The notes: generated from the letters alone by a model not told the origin. Shown: positions 29,947-39,624, counted from the first letter of the stretch. The stretch is 64,000 nucleotides of DNA from Bacillus carboniphilus (GCF_020524035.2 NZ_CP129013.1:1-64000), one strand, 5' to 3'. Numbers and translations are program-made.

Positions 29947-30251
29947 TTATATTTAAATATATTTGAAAGTAAAATATAAAAAGAGAGACCTACGCTTTCC
30001 TCAGGAGAATAGGGAGGTTTTCTCTTTCTGTGGGGATCTTGCCTAGCGCATTCTTCCATAGGAGTCTTGAATTCTCTTGAAATTTTCAAAAAACAAAGAA
30101 AGGAAGACTTTTATGTTTACTTTTTGTGTGCCACTAACACACTTTATTAATGATTAGATTAGAGAATTTCTGTTATTGAACAGTTTAAATGCTTCTTGTT
30201 TATTACATAAATAAAGTTGAAGATAAGGTATATCACTTTTTTGCTTAATAA

Positions 30252-30265
30252 TGAAAACGATTGCA
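30252..30265. promoter_or_regulatory. Proximal cre site of the amylase gene
   Basis: TGAAAACGATTGCA fits TGNAANCGNTTNCA exactly and lies 29 bases before the amylase ATG, within the likely transcribed leader, where CcpA would block initiation or elongation when good sugars are present. Confidence 0.75.
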
Positions 30266-30293
30266 TAAAATTTAATATTTTAGGAGTGATAGA

Positions 30294-33200
30294 ATGAAAC
30301 GGGGAAGAAAGCTGTTTATAGTCTCGATGATTTTTGCATTAATATTTTCATTTTTACCACAAAAAGTAGCCGAGCCAATTGTTGTAGAAGCTGCGAGCAC
30401 ACAAGCAGAAGAAGGAACGTTTTCTTGGGATAATGCAACCGTTTATTTTGTATTAACAGACCGGTTTTTAGATGGGGATGAAAGCAATAATAACTCTTAC
30501 GGTCGTGAACAAGATGCAAATGGAAATACGTATAGCGACTATAAGGACAAAGAAGGGACATTTCACGGGGGAGATTTAAAAGGGTTAACTAAAAAGATTA
30601 ACGAAGGGTATTTTACAGATTTAGGGGTTAATGCTCTTTGGATCACGGCTCCTTATGAACAAATTCACGGATGGATTGGTGGAGAGAATTTCCGTCACTA
30701 TTCTTACCATGGCTATTATCCTCTCGATTATACAGAAGTGGATGCTAACATGGGAACAGCAGAAGACTTAAGATCATTTATGGATACGGCTCATGAAAAA
30801 GGGATTCGTGTTGTTTTTGACATAGTGATGAACCATGCAGGCTATTATTCAATGAAAGATATGAATGAATTTGGTTTTGGCACTTTACAAGGGGATTGGT
30901 ATAACTATTACTACAATTCTTCAGATTATGAAGCACACTACGATACGTATGGAAACTATATTAATACTACCGATCGTAATAGCTGGTCGAAATGGTGGGG
31001 TAGTGACTGGGTACGAGCTGGTGTAGCTGGTTATCAGAACGGTGGTAGTGATGATTATACGATGACACTTGCTGGATTACCAGATTTTAAAACAGAAGCG
31101 ACTTCAAGTGTTGACCTACCTAAGATCTTACAAACGAAATGGGACGATGAAAAAGAGATCAAAGAGCGTGCAGAATTAGATGCATTTTTTGACCGCACAG
31201 GTTACGAAAGAACACCCGATAACTATATTATTAAATGGTTAACAGATTGGGTACGAGAATATGGAGTGGACGGATTTAGAGCAGATACAGCTAAACATGT
31301 CAATATTGAAGACTGGGGTCGTTTAAAAGCAGAAGCAACGCTTGCGCTTCAAGAATGGAAAACGAATAATCCTGATAAAGCATTAGATGAGGAAGACTTT
31401 TGGATGACGGGTGAAGTTTGGGGTCACGGAGTTGGAAAAAGTGATTATTTTAATAATGGGTTCGATTCTGTTATAAACTTTGATTACCAGGGATCGGCTG
31501 GAAACTTAAGTAACATTGAAAACATATATTCTAGCTATGCTTCTTCCATTAATAGTGACTCAAGCTTTAATGTTTTAAGTTACATATCTTCACATGATAC
31601 GAGTCTTTATCGAGGAGATATGATTGATGCTGGTACCGCCTTTTTCATGCTTCCAGGTGGAGTGCAAATTTTCTATGGTGACGAAACAGCTCGTCCAATT
31701 GACTATTCTGCAACATGGTCTGATTTTCAAACACGTTCAGATATGAATTGGGATTCTATTAATACGAACGTGTTAGAACATTGGCAAAAGCTTGGTCAAT
31801 TTAGAAATAAGCATATTGCAGTAGGAGCAGGAAATCATAATCAAATGTCTAACTCACCATACACGTTTAGTCGTACTTATGATCATAATGGTGTAACGGA
31901 CAAAGTGGTAGCTGTGTTTGAAGCAGCTGGTTCAACAACAGTGGATGTATCATCCGTATTTGTAGATGGAACAAACGTAGTGGATTTCTATACAGGAAAT
32001 ATGGCGACTGTCGAAAATGGAAAAGTCACATTCACTGCTCATAGCAATGGTGTCATCTTAATTGAGGAAGAAGAGACTCCTTATCCTGCTGTTTCGTCTT
32101 CTCAACAAGGAGGCAAATTTCATGAAGAAAAAATTGAAGTTACGTTATCTGTTTCCAATACAGATCAAGGATATTACACTCTAGATGGTAGCGATCCTGC
32201 TGAAAATGGTAAACGTTATTCAAACGGAAAATCCATTTCAATTGGTGAGGGGATGGATATTGGTGATCAAGTGACGTTGAGATTGTATGCAACTAATGAA
32301 TATGGAAACATCTCGCAAAGCTATACGTTTGAAAAAGTAGAACAAGAACAGTTAATAGTTCACTTTAAACTCCCAAGTGGATGGGGCTCGCCACAACTCT
32401 TTTATTATGGTACGGATCCAAAAATATCGGAACCGTCGTGGGCTACTGCTCCTACTATGACAGATGAGGGTGATGGTTGGTATACGTATACAATTGTAGA
32501 TGACAACACGGAATATGTTGAGAGCGCTTACGTCATTTTTAAAGATGATTTAGGAAATCAAACACCCGCTCAAAATGAATCAGGAATGTTAGTACAGGGT
32601 GAAAAGTGGTTTGATGGAACAACATGGTACGATAATAACCCAGATAATGATACAGAAATACCCACAACACCGTCAAATATAACAGCCTCTTCTGTTGGAT
32701 CATCATCTGTTACTTTAAGCTGGAGTGATTCTTCAGATAACAATAGGGTGACAGGATATAACGTGTATCGTGACGGAAAGCTAATTGGGACAACAACAGG
32801 GACATCTTTCACAGATAGTGGGTTAAAAGCGAAAACCACTTATCAGTACAAAGTAAGTGCCAAAGATAACGCAGGGAATGAGTCTTCACTTAGTGAAGAA
32901 GTAAAAGTAACAACGACAAATGGAAAAGAAGTCACGATATATTATAAGTCTGATAACCAAACAAATATTCATTATCGTCAATCAGATCATACTTGGACAA
33001 CGGTTCCTGGAGTAGCAATGGCTGATTCAAGTTATGATGGCTTTAAGAAAATAACTATTAACATGGATGATTTGGATGAATTTGAAGCTGTATTCAATGA
33101 TGGACATGGAAACTGGGATAATAATAATGGCAGCAATTATTTGTTCTCACAAGGAACGTGGACATTAATCGATGGTGTCATGATCGAAGGTGAGCCGACA

Positions 33201-33500
33201 ACAGGAAATTCTCTAACAATGAAAGTACATGCACCAAATTCAACGGAAGCTATTTATTTAGCAAGTTCACTTAATCATTGGAATCCGGCAGATCAAGACT
33301 ATGAATTACAAGAAACATCTGATGGAGCTTATCAAATGAAGTTACAATTGAGTCAAGGTACGACAATCCAGTTTAAATTTACACAAGGAAGCTGGTCAGC
33401 TGTTGAGGTAAGTAGCAGTGGAAGTGATATTTCAAACCGCACGTTTACAAAGGGGACAGGAGAAGAAGCGATTGAACTAACAGTTGAAAGTTGGAAATGA
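30294..33500 (+). CDS. Secreted multimodular alpha-amylase (GH13) with starch-binding modules
   Basis: Extracellular starch-degrading enzyme of 1,068 residues. A signal peptide ends about VEA/AS (residue 34). The GH13 barrel (about 45-600) has DIVMNH (176-181), nucleophile D331 in GFRAD, acid/base E374 in TGEVWGHG and D435 in SSHDTS. The WGHG context resembles MalS-like amylases. After the barrel come a chitobiase-like Fn3 segment (about 610-690), a CBM26-like module (FKLPSGWGSPQLFYY), an Fn3 domain (about 795-885), a CBM25-like module (VTIYYKS...) and a C-terminal CBM20/48-like module (SLNHWNPADQDYEL). TTTAGGAGTG precedes the ATG; two cre sites indicate catabolite repression. Module boundaries are approximate. 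Confidence 0.92.
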   Translation: MKRGRKLFIVSMIFALIFSFLPQKVAEPIVVEAASTQAEEGTFSWDNATVYFVLTDRFLDGDESNNNSYGREQDANGNTYSDYKDKEGTFHGGDLKGLTKKINEGYFTDLGVNALWITAPYEQIHGWIGGENFRHYSYHGYYPLDYTEVDANMGTAEDLRSFMDTAHEKGIRVVFDIVMNHAGYYSMKDMNEFGFGTLQGDWYNYYYNSSDYEAHYDTYGNYINTTDRNSWSKWWGSDWVRAGVAGYQNGGSDDYTMTLAGLPDFKTEATSSVDLPKILQTKWDDEKEIKERAELDAFFDRTGYERTPDNYIIKWLTDWVREYGVDGFRADTAKHVNIEDWGRLKAEATLALQEWKTNNPDKALDEEDFWMTGEVWGHGVGKSDYFNNGFDSVINFDYQGSAGNLSNIENIYSSYASSINSDSSFNVLSYISSHDTSLYRGDMIDAGTAFFMLPGGVQIFYGDETARPIDYSATWSDFQTRSDMNWDSINTNVLEHWQKLGQFRNKHIAVGAGNHNQMSNSPYTFSRTYDHNGVTDKVVAVFEAAGSTTVDVSSVFVDGTNVVDFYTGNMATVENGKVTFTAHSNGVILIEEEETPYPAVSSSQQGGKFHEEKIEVTLSVSNTDQGYYTLDGSDPAENGKRYSNGKSISIGEGMDIGDQVTLRLYATNEYGNISQSYTFEKVEQEQLIVHFKLPSGWGSPQLFYYGTDPKISEPSWATAPTMTDEGDGWYTYTIVDDNTEYVESAYVIFKDDLGNQTPAQNESGMLVQGEKWFDGTTWYDNNPDNDTEIPTTPSNITASSVGSSSVTLSWSDSSDNNRVTGYNVYRDGKLIGTTTGTSFTDSGLKAKTTYQYKVSAKDNAGNESSLSEEVKVTTTNGKEVTIYYKSDNQTNIHYRQSDHTWTTVPGVAMADSSYDGFKKITINMDDLDEFEAVFNDGHGNWDNNNGSNYLFSQGTWTLIDGVMIEGEPTTGNSLTMKVHAPNSTEAIYLASSLNHWNPADQDYELQETSDGAYQMKLQLSQGTTIQFKFTQGSWSAVEVSSSGSDISNRTFTKGTGEEAIELTVESWK

Positions 33501-33506
33501 AAACAA

Positions 33507-33538
33507 GGAGCGTCTATTACATGATAGGCGCTCTTTGA
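33507..33538 (+). terminator. Terminator of the amylase gene
   Basis: Stem GAGCGTCTAT/ATAGGCGCTC followed by TTTG; a weak T tract. Confidence 0.7.
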
Positions 33539-33545
33539 AATGAAC

Positions 33546-34235
33546 TCAATTCAAAATCCCCCACTTCCTTTGAAACCTTGTGATGATTTTAATCCATGTC
33601 GTACCAAACAGAGCAAGGAAGATCACATTACTAATGGCGTGATAGAAATCAAAAAGAGCACTTCCTGTGAAATATAGAAGGAATGTTTTCAATGTTAGTT
33701 CTTCATAATAAAAAGCGAGGATAAACCATAGATTCATAATCCAGCCAAATAGAAACCCCCATAAAAATCCTGAAATTAGAAGTCCTGCTTTTGATTGTAT
33801 CCACTTTGTACCCTTCAGTGCTCCAAAGAAATAGCCCATCATTCCCCACGCAAACATTTGCCAAGGTGTCCAAGGACCTTGTCCTAGAAACATATTGGAA
33901 ACAAGGGCGGCGACGGCACCGATCATAAAACCCGATTCTTTTCCTAATACGAGCGCACTCACAATTATGACAAAGGAAGTTGGTTGGACGCCTGGAATAG
34001 CGGCGAAAGGAACACGACTAATCGCGGCTATTCCTGATAATACAGAAATAAAAACGATCGCTCTTGCGTTAAGCGTACTTCTCTCAAACTTTAAAAAGAA
34101 TAAGCCGAAGGTTAAAGCCATAATCAATAAGCTAACCCATAAATACAAGCGATCGGAAACGAGAATCGTGAAAGCAAATATTAACAATAAGAATAAAAAA
34201 ATGATTAAGGGACTTATTTTTTTAATGATGACCAT
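33546..34235 (-). CDS. ECF transporter S component, probably for cobalamin (CbrT-like)
   Basis: Substrate-binding membrane subunit of an energy-coupling factor vitamin transporter. The 229-residue protein has about six membrane helices and a central conserved stretch FAAIPGVQPTSFVIIVSALV then LGKESGFMIGAVAALVSNMF, typical of ECF S components. The start codon overlaps the stop of the ATPase gene (TAATG), so translation is coupled. Cobalamin as substrate is inferred from the riboswitch heading the operon and the transcobalamin-like proteins encoded upstream; the residues do not prove it. Confidence 0.85.
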   Translation of the reverse strand: MVIIKKISPLIIFLFLLLIFAFTILVSDRLYLWVSLLIMALTFGLFFLKFERSTLNARAIVFISVLSGIAAISRVPFAAIPGVQPTSFVIIVSALVLGKESGFMIGAVAALVSNMFLGQGPWTPWQMFAWGMMGYFFGALKGTKWIQSKAGLLISGFLWGFLFGWIMNLWFILAFYYEELTLKTFLLYFTGSALFDFYHAISNVIFLALFGTTWIKIITRFQRKWGILN

Positions 34236-35845
34236 TATTTCACCACGTCTTTCCAATTTAATGCGTACGGAAGTTGTTTCCTAACCATTCGGTTTATAGG
34301 TGTGGTATAAAAAAAGTTGTCTGCAAAAAATGGACGAACGTAGTCTCTGGAAACAATCATTCCATCAAAAAGAATACAGCATTGATCCATATAGGTAGCA
34401 GTAAATTCGATATCGTGAGTGGCAATCACAATGGTTTTTCCCTCTGCAATTTTTTTGCGGAAAAGCTGACCAATCTTCATTTTTATGACGGGGTCCATCC
34501 CTTTTGTTGGTTCATCAAGTAATAAAACATCTGAATCAGCCATCATGGCTAAACAAAGGACAAGGAGCTGCTTTTCTCCTCCGCTTAAGTCGTATGGGTT
34601 ATGGTTTAAGACGTTTTGTAAATGAAACTCTTTAATAAAGGGATCGATATGATTGATGCATAAATGTTTTGCTCTTTGCGCAAGTTCTTCATAAACCGTA
34701 AATTGCGAAAAGTGGTTCTCAGGATTTTGAGAGACGTAGCTTACTAAGGTATTGAAATCTTTTCGTTTGTTAATCGATTTTCCGTGTAAGTGTACTTTTC
34801 CTCTTCTTGGTTTTTGTAAGCCGGCAAGAAGTGTAAGTAAGGTTGATTTTCCAGAGCCATTTTGTCCAAGCAGGCTTACACCTGTTCCTTTAGAAAACGA
34901 AGTAGATAAATCATCAAGAATATACGGTTGATTTTTTTCATATTGAAATGAAAGGTGGCTGACGCGTAACACTTCCTCTGTTTGTTCTTTACTATTTGAT
35001 GATAACGGTTTTGTTCTAATTAGGTTCGAATTTACCAATTTTATGCCTTCTTTTACTTGGAGAGGGATGGGGGAAAGACCCATTTCGTACCCTAAGCGTG
35101 GAATACTAGGAATGTAATTGACATATGGTTTTCCTTGCTTCCAGAGCCAATTCAATACGTCCAAAGTAGAACTGTACACTTCTATCTTTCCATTATTCAT
35201 AAAGATGAGTTTGTTTGCTAAGGAGATGACTTCATCTAATTGGTGTTCACATATAATAATGGTGGTTCCTAACTCGTCATGAATTCGTTTCAAAACAGTC
35301 AAGAACTCTTTTGTTGCAATCGGGTCTAATTGTGCTGTAGGCTCATCTAAAAGTAAAATTTTTGGATTAAGGATCAAAAGAGATGCTAAATTAACCAATT
35401 GTTTTTGTCCTCCAGATAACGTATGAATAAATTGATGGAGAATATGCTGGAACCCAAGGAAATTCGTGATTTCGGCAATCTTCTTTTGAATCGTAAATGT
35501 ATCTAAACCAATATTTTCTAAAGTGAAAGCGAGTTCTTGAATAACGGTATCCATGACAAGTTGATCGTTTGGGTTTTGAAATAAGTAGCCAACTTCTTTA
35601 GCGGCTTGAAGGTCGGGTAGCGATGAAATATCTTGATCGAACAAATGAATCGTACCCGTTCGTTTTCCGATTGGTAAAAGCTCTTTTTTAAAATGTTTAA
35701 GAAGCGTGGTTTTTCCTGAACCAGAAGGACCAATCATCACGATGAAATCTCCTTCTGCCACTTCTAAAGAAATTGAGTCTAATGTTTTGTTTTCTTCGTC
35801 GGGATAGCTGAAATGGAGTTCTTGTATTTTTGCCATTTCCACCAT
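34235..35845 (-). CDS. ECF transporter double ATPase (two fused ABC domains)
   Basis: Cytoplasmic motor of the ECF transporter with two ABC domains in one chain of about 536 residues. Domain 1 has GPSGSGKTTL, LSGGQ and LLLDEPTAQLDP; domain 2 has GQNGSGKSTL, LSGGE and LLLDEPTKGMDP. A linker of about 60 residues (260-320) separates them. Fused pairs replace separate EcfA1/EcfA2 in dedicated (group I) ECF systems. The ATG at 35845 is six bases after AAAGGA; ATG 35851 is the alternative. It overlaps the 3' end of the EcfT gene by about 67 bases. Confidence 0.93.
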   Translation of the reverse strand: MVEMAKIQELHFSYPDEENKTLDSISLEVAEGDFIVMIGPSGSGKTTLLKHFKKELLPIGKRTGTIHLFDQDISSLPDLQAAKEVGYLFQNPNDQLVMDTVIQELAFTLENIGLDTFTIQKKIAEITNFLGFQHILHQFIHTLSGGQKQLVNLASLLILNPKILLLDEPTAQLDPIATKEFLTVLKRIHDELGTTIIICEHQLDEVISLANKLIFMNNGKIEVYSSTLDVLNWLWKQGKPYVNYIPSIPRLGYEMGLSPIPLQVKEGIKLVNSNLIRTKPLSSNSKEQTEEVLRVSHLSFQYEKNQPYILDDLSTSFSKGTGVSLLGQNGSGKSTLLTLLAGLQKPRRGKVHLHGKSINKRKDFNTLVSYVSQNPENHFSQFTVYEELAQRAKHLCINHIDPFIKEFHLQNVLNHNPYDLSGGEKQLLVLCLAMMADSDVLLLDEPTKGMDPVIKMKIGQLFRKKIAEGKTIVIATHDIEFTATYMDQCCILFDGMIVSRDYVRPFFADNFFYTTPINRMVRKQLPYALNWKDVVK

Positions 35846-36699
35846 AACCATTCCTTTCCTTCTATCCAAATAGGGAAACTAATAAATAGAAAAAAGAACC
35901 CTAATAGGATGTATTCATACGTTGTTAATGTGATAGGCTCTAGTGTTGGGTAAATATCAAGTTTCCCTAGATTAAAAATGGACCCTAGGATACAAATGAT
36001 CCCTATGAACGTTAAGAAAAAGAACCAAGACCAATCATTTTTGGTCATCCGATAGCGCACATATGTACTTCTTTTTGTTGTGCCATAACCTCTTGCATGC
36101 ATAGAATCAGCTGTTTGTAAGGCATGTTCAAAAGAATGAATGAGTAGGGCTGTAAGAAGACTTGTCCCTTTTTTAATTTTAGATTGTATCTTTTTTTTAG
36201 AAGTAGTATCATCCTTGCCAACTGAATGATGAATCAACATTAGCTGCTGTAAATGCCTTAGAAAGGAAGGGACAAAGCGAAACGTCATCATCACTAAAAG
36301 GGCTACTTTTGGTAACACTCTTGAAAATAAATAAAGAAACTGATGGCTACTCATCAATTTATTATAAGATGAAAAAGCGAGTGTGATCGAAACGAGTGAT
36401 AATCCCATCATCATTCCATACATCACTGCTTCCAATGTAACAGGATTAGAGCGAATATAAAAGAGAATCGTAGTTCCGCGATGAGAAAGTAGGGGGTTAA
36501 TTAGGGCAATGGTCATCCCCATTAACAAAATAAATAACAGTCTCTTTAAGCTATGACGATCTCGATGAAAAAATTGTAATGATAGTAAAATGATAAAGGA
36601 AGTACAAAGAAAATAAGGGTGAAGAAAAAGTAAGCAAAGGATCATCACCCCAATAAAATAAACCGCTAAAAGAAGCGGATGAAAAAGCTGGAAGGTCAT
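35779..36699 (-). CDS. ECF transporter transmembrane component (EcfT/CbiQ-like)
   Basis: Scaffold subunit joining the S component to the ATPase. The 306-residue protein has about five membrane helices and the cytoplasmic coupling motif SMHARGYGTTKRS (the A-R-G motif of EcfT). The start codon overlaps the stop of the upstream lipoprotein gene as TAATG, which fixes it; an earlier in-frame ATG would lie within that gene. The overlap with the ATPase gene shows tight coupling of the whole set. Confidence 0.92.
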   Translation of the reverse strand: MTFQLFHPLLLAVYFIGVMILCLLFLHPYFLCTSFIILLSLQFFHRDRHSLKRLLFILLMGMTIALINPLLSHRGTTILFYIRSNPVTLEAVMYGMMMGLSLVSITLAFSSYNKLMSSHQFLYLFSRVLPKVALLVMMTFRFVPSFLRHLQQLMLIHHSVGKDDTTSKKKIQSKIKKGTSLLTALLIHSFEHALQTADSMHARGYGTTKRSTYVRYRMTKNDWSWFFFLTFIGIICILGSIFNLGKLDIYPTLEPITLTTYEYILLGFFFLFISFPIWIEGKEWLWWKWQKYKNSISAIPTKKTKH

Positions 36700-37478
36700 T
36701 AAGACCCTCCGCCGATGTCTTTCCCTAGGTCTTCTGTGTAAAACCATTCAACATAATCCCCTTTTTGTAAGGTTACCGCACCAGCACTTTTGTTTGGAAA
36801 GGTCCCATTGACTCGGTATTTCCAGCCGCTATAAGGACCATAATCAAATTCATATAAATTATTGATCCCTTTAATATAGACCGTACTGCCCGATCCTGAA
36901 TACTCCAGCTGCATGTTCTGTTTTTTTGTAGCTGCTACAAGTATATTAAAAGCTGTATCCCCATCTTCAATCGTAATTTCAGTTTTACTTAAAATGGTTC
37001 CTATATCCGAGTGTCCCACAATTTTAGTGTAGGCTGTATTGGTTTGTTTCTCTTCAACAGGCTTTTTTGTTTTTCCTTCGGTTTTTTCACTTTTAGCAGA
37101 AGGAGATGAAGTAGCCTTGGTTGACTCAGTTTCTTTTTGTTTTTCTGACTCGGAAGCTTTAGTATTTGATTTGCTTTTTTCTTCGTTTGGTGCACGTGTA
37201 GTTGTAGAACTATCACTCTTTTTCTCGACTTCATTTTGTGAATGGGTCTCTATTTTTGATTTCTGTTCTGATTGAGGCTTTTCCTCATTGGTTGAGTCTG
37301 ATTCTGATTCATTTTTTGTTTCTTTTTCTATTTGTTTTTCATCTTTTATTTCTTCTTCATGACTTATTTCTTCTGTTTTAGGCTCGTTTTTTTCGGTTTC
37401 TACTTGCGTTGTTGAAAAACATGCGGTTAATAAAAATGATAGGGAAAGGATTGTTAATAATTTAATTGTACTTTTCAA
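36699..37478 (-). CDS. DUF4430 lipoprotein (transcobalamin-like beta domain)
   Basis: Membrane-anchored outer-face protein of 259 residues. Signal peptide with lipobox LTAC (C20), then a long Lys/Glu/Ser/Thr-rich linker (about 25-145) and a C-terminal DUF4430 domain (GDTAFNILVAATKKQNMQLE, YGPYSGWKYRVNG). DUF4430 resembles the C-terminal beta domain of human intrinsic factor and transcobalamin. The start is TTG at 37478, one base after the previous stop, eight bases from AAAGGG; GTG 37487 has no site. It probably hands cobalamin from the wall protein to the ECF transporter; that is inference from context. Confidence 0.85.
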   Translation of the reverse strand: MKSTIKLLTILSLSFLLTACFSTTQVETEKNEPKTEEISHEEEIKDEKQIEKETKNESESDSTNEEKPQSEQKSKIETHSQNEVEKKSDSSTTTRAPNEEKSKSNTKASESEKQKETESTKATSSPSAKSEKTEGKTKKPVEEKQTNTAYTKIVGHSDIGTILSKTEITIEDGDTAFNILVAATKKQNMQLEYSGSGSTVYIKGINNLYEFDYGPYSGWKYRVNGTFPNKSAGAVTLQKGDYVEWFYTEDLGKDIGGGS

Positions 37479-37479
37479 T

Positions 37480-39123
37480 CTACTCACCCTTTTGTATGGA
37501 TTTTAAACGAAGTCTAACCATACCGATTGTAATGAACAAGAGACCAAATAAGAAGATATTCATGTTGTTTGTGGCTGTATCAGGTAGTCGATTACCCTCT
37601 GATTTTGTTTTTTCTTCTTTTGTGGTTTCTTCTTCTGATGTTGTCGTGGATTCAGTTTTCTCTTCTTTGGTTTCATTATTTTCCGGAACTTCTTCTGTTT
37701 GTTCTGGTTCTTCTATTTCAATAGGCTCTCCAGCTTCATCCCAAGCAAAAATAGACCCTTTCCCATTTATGAAGTAATCGTATTGAATGAGAGCGTATAA
37801 GGCTTGCTCTGTTGCAAATGAACTGACTTCTGAATCTTCTTTTATCCATTTATAACCCCCATTTTCTAATTGATAAGTGAGTAAATGATCGATAACGGAT
37901 TGGTTGTTCTTAGTATAAGGGTCTTTATGAGTATCAATACCGACTGCTGATAAGCCCATTAAAACTTGGGCTGTACTTAGTGAATTTTCTTGATCATTTG
38001 AAATAAACCCGCCAGCATCTGTTTGAATCGATTGTATAAAAGTGGTTGCTTTTTCAATCCCATTTTTTACTTTTTGATGATTTTGATAAGGAGCAAGTGC
38101 GGTTAATACCATACCTGTCATATCAGGATCACTTTCTTCATCCATATTTCCAGAAAAGGACCATCCACCATCTGTATGTTGTAGGGATAAGATGCTATCA
38201 ATTAATTGATCACGATTCCATAGGGCATCTTCAGGTGTCTCATAGTTTTTACTATCTAAAGCAATGAGTGCATACGTATAATGATTAATTAATTGGATCG
38301 TCTTGTCATTATACAATTTTTCAATTAAGTTTTGTTCTGCGAAATCAGTGGGGTCACCGTTAAGGGCGATAATTGTTAAGATTGTTTTCTGAAGTTCTGT
38401 ATGATTTAAACGTTGGCTTGTTTCGACTCTCTCTACTAAAGAAGTAAGATATTGTTTTTTCACATCTGTTGGCACTTTAATACCAGAGCGTACGACCCCA
38501 ATGACCTCCCAATCTGAATTTAGACCATTTTCAAGGACGTAGGTTGCCGTCTGCTCTAAGGATGTCTGAATATCTTTACGAGAAGTGTTCCCTACTACTG
38601 GTTCTGTTTTCTTTTCTTCTGTTGGAGAAGGTTCTTCCTCAATTTCAACAGGTTCTTCTTTCGGAACTTCTTCGCAAGTTCCAAATTCATTTAAGCTGTC
38701 TTGGACTGTTTTATCGGTTAGGTCTTCTCCCCAATCAAGCGAATAACGGTAAGAGATTTGATCACCAGATTGTACTTCATATGAACCAGCACCAACCCTC
38801 GGCATTTCATCATTTACGTAGTATAACCAGCCGCTCTTCTCACCACGGTCTAAAGCCTTTAAACCGTCAATACCCGAAATGTAAACCCAGTCTCCTGATC
38901 CAGAAAATTCAATGTTCTCTTCGGTAAATTCATTGATTAACAGATCTTGAGCTGTTTCTCCTTCTTCATATGTCACTTCTTTCGGACATAAAATGACGCC
39001 ACGTTCATTATCGCCAATTACGACTAATGTCGCCGTGTTTTCTGCTGCTGAGACAGGTAATAGATTACTAAACATGAAAGCAAACAGGAATGTTATCATT
39101 GTTAATATCGTTCGTTTTTTCAT
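37480..39123 (-). CDS. LPDTA-anchored transcobalamin-like surface protein (DUF4430 plus alpha-barrel repeats)
   Basis: Cell-wall protein of 547 residues. It has a signal peptide (ending about VSA), an N-terminal DUF4430 domain (about 35-140: GETAQDLLINEF, GEKSGWLYYVNDEMP), an acidic linker, then a helical repeat region (about 180-460) with squalene-cyclase-like repeats (LQHTDGGWSFSGN, IQTDAGGFISND, YQLENGGYKW). A Glu/Thr-rich stalk and an LPDTA sorting signal (513-517) with hydrophobic helix and basic tail end it. Human cobalamin carriers have the same two parts, an alpha6/alpha6 barrel and this beta domain, in reverse order. A cobalamin riboswitch precedes it. AAGAGGTG fixes the start. Cobalamin binding is inferred. 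Confidence 0.85.
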   Translation of the reverse strand: MKKRTILTMITFLFAFMFSNLLPVSAAENTATLVVIGDNERGVILCPKEVTYEEGETAQDLLINEFTEENIEFSGSGDWVYISGIDGLKALDRGEKSGWLYYVNDEMPRVGAGSYEVQSGDQISYRYSLDWGEDLTDKTVQDSLNEFGTCEEVPKEEPVEIEEEPSPTEEKKTEPVVGNTSRKDIQTSLEQTATYVLENGLNSDWEVIGVVRSGIKVPTDVKKQYLTSLVERVETSQRLNHTELQKTILTIIALNGDPTDFAEQNLIEKLYNDKTIQLINHYTYALIALDSKNYETPEDALWNRDQLIDSILSLQHTDGGWSFSGNMDEESDPDMTGMVLTALAPYQNHQKVKNGIEKATTFIQSIQTDAGGFISNDQENSLSTAQVLMGLSAVGIDTHKDPYTKNNQSVIDHLLTYQLENGGYKWIKEDSEVSSFATEQALYALIQYDYFINGKGSIFAWDEAGEPIEIEEPEQTEEVPENNETKEEKTESTTTSEEETTKEEKTKSEGNRLPDTATNNMNIFLFGLLFITIGMVRLRLKSIQKGE

Positions 39124-39195
39124 TTTTACACCTCTTATAGTATATTTTATTTCTTTAAAAAGGTCGTTGATCATAGTTGATAATAAATAAGTCCA

Positions 39196-39221
39196 TAAAA
39201 AAAACACCCTTCCTTGGGTGC
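39196..39221 (-). terminator. Riboswitch-controlled terminator of the B12 operon
   Basis: On the minus strand GCACCCAAGGAAGGGTG is followed by eight T. It lies between the riboswitch aptamer and the first gene, as in transcriptional attenuation by cobalamin. Confidence 0.85.
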
Positions 39222-39478
39222 AATCGACGACGACTTTACGAAACGCAAAGCTATTTTTTGCACACCTCCCTAATGCCCCGTAGGAATTTCGGTGTCTTAA
39301 GAATTGGCAGGTCTCCTGACTTATGGATCAATAGTTTTTTCGCCTTCCCATTTCAAAACAGTGGCATATTGAAAAAACTTCCCCAATTACAGTGGCGGGA
39401 ACCGTGTTGGAATTTCACCAAGCTTCCCTTTTAAGGAAGAGAATGAATGTGACTACTCACTCCTTCCACCAACCTTAA
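39222..39478 (-). promoter_or_regulatory. Cobalamin riboswitch
   Basis: On the minus strand the aptamer carries AAAGGGAAGCTTGGTGAAA, the CGGTTCCCGCCACTGTAA core, ATGCCACTG, GGGAAGGC and the B12-box region AAGTCAGGAGACCTGCC. All the order-defining motifs of the AdoCbl class are present. With the downstream terminator it should switch off the operon when cobalamin is plentiful. Ends are approximate. Confidence 0.95.
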
Positions 39479-39624
39479 AACATATTTGATTATGTTGATA
39501 GTTTACTATTAATAGTAAAAGGTGTCTAGATTGATCATAGAAAAGAAATTTGAAGTAGTAATTTACAATGGTTTAGCTGATGCCGATACAAAATTTAAAG
39601 GGAAATACCATAGCAATGGTTTTG

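Noticed and set aside
34274-39190. Several plus-strand frames of 65-130 codons opposite the ECF operon
   Set aside because: They are antisense shadows of genes with clear domains on the minus strand.
39177-39434. 85-codon plus-strand frame upstream of the DUF4430 operon
   Set aside because: It lies on the opposite strand of the cobalamin riboswitch and its sequence is explained by aptamer conservation.
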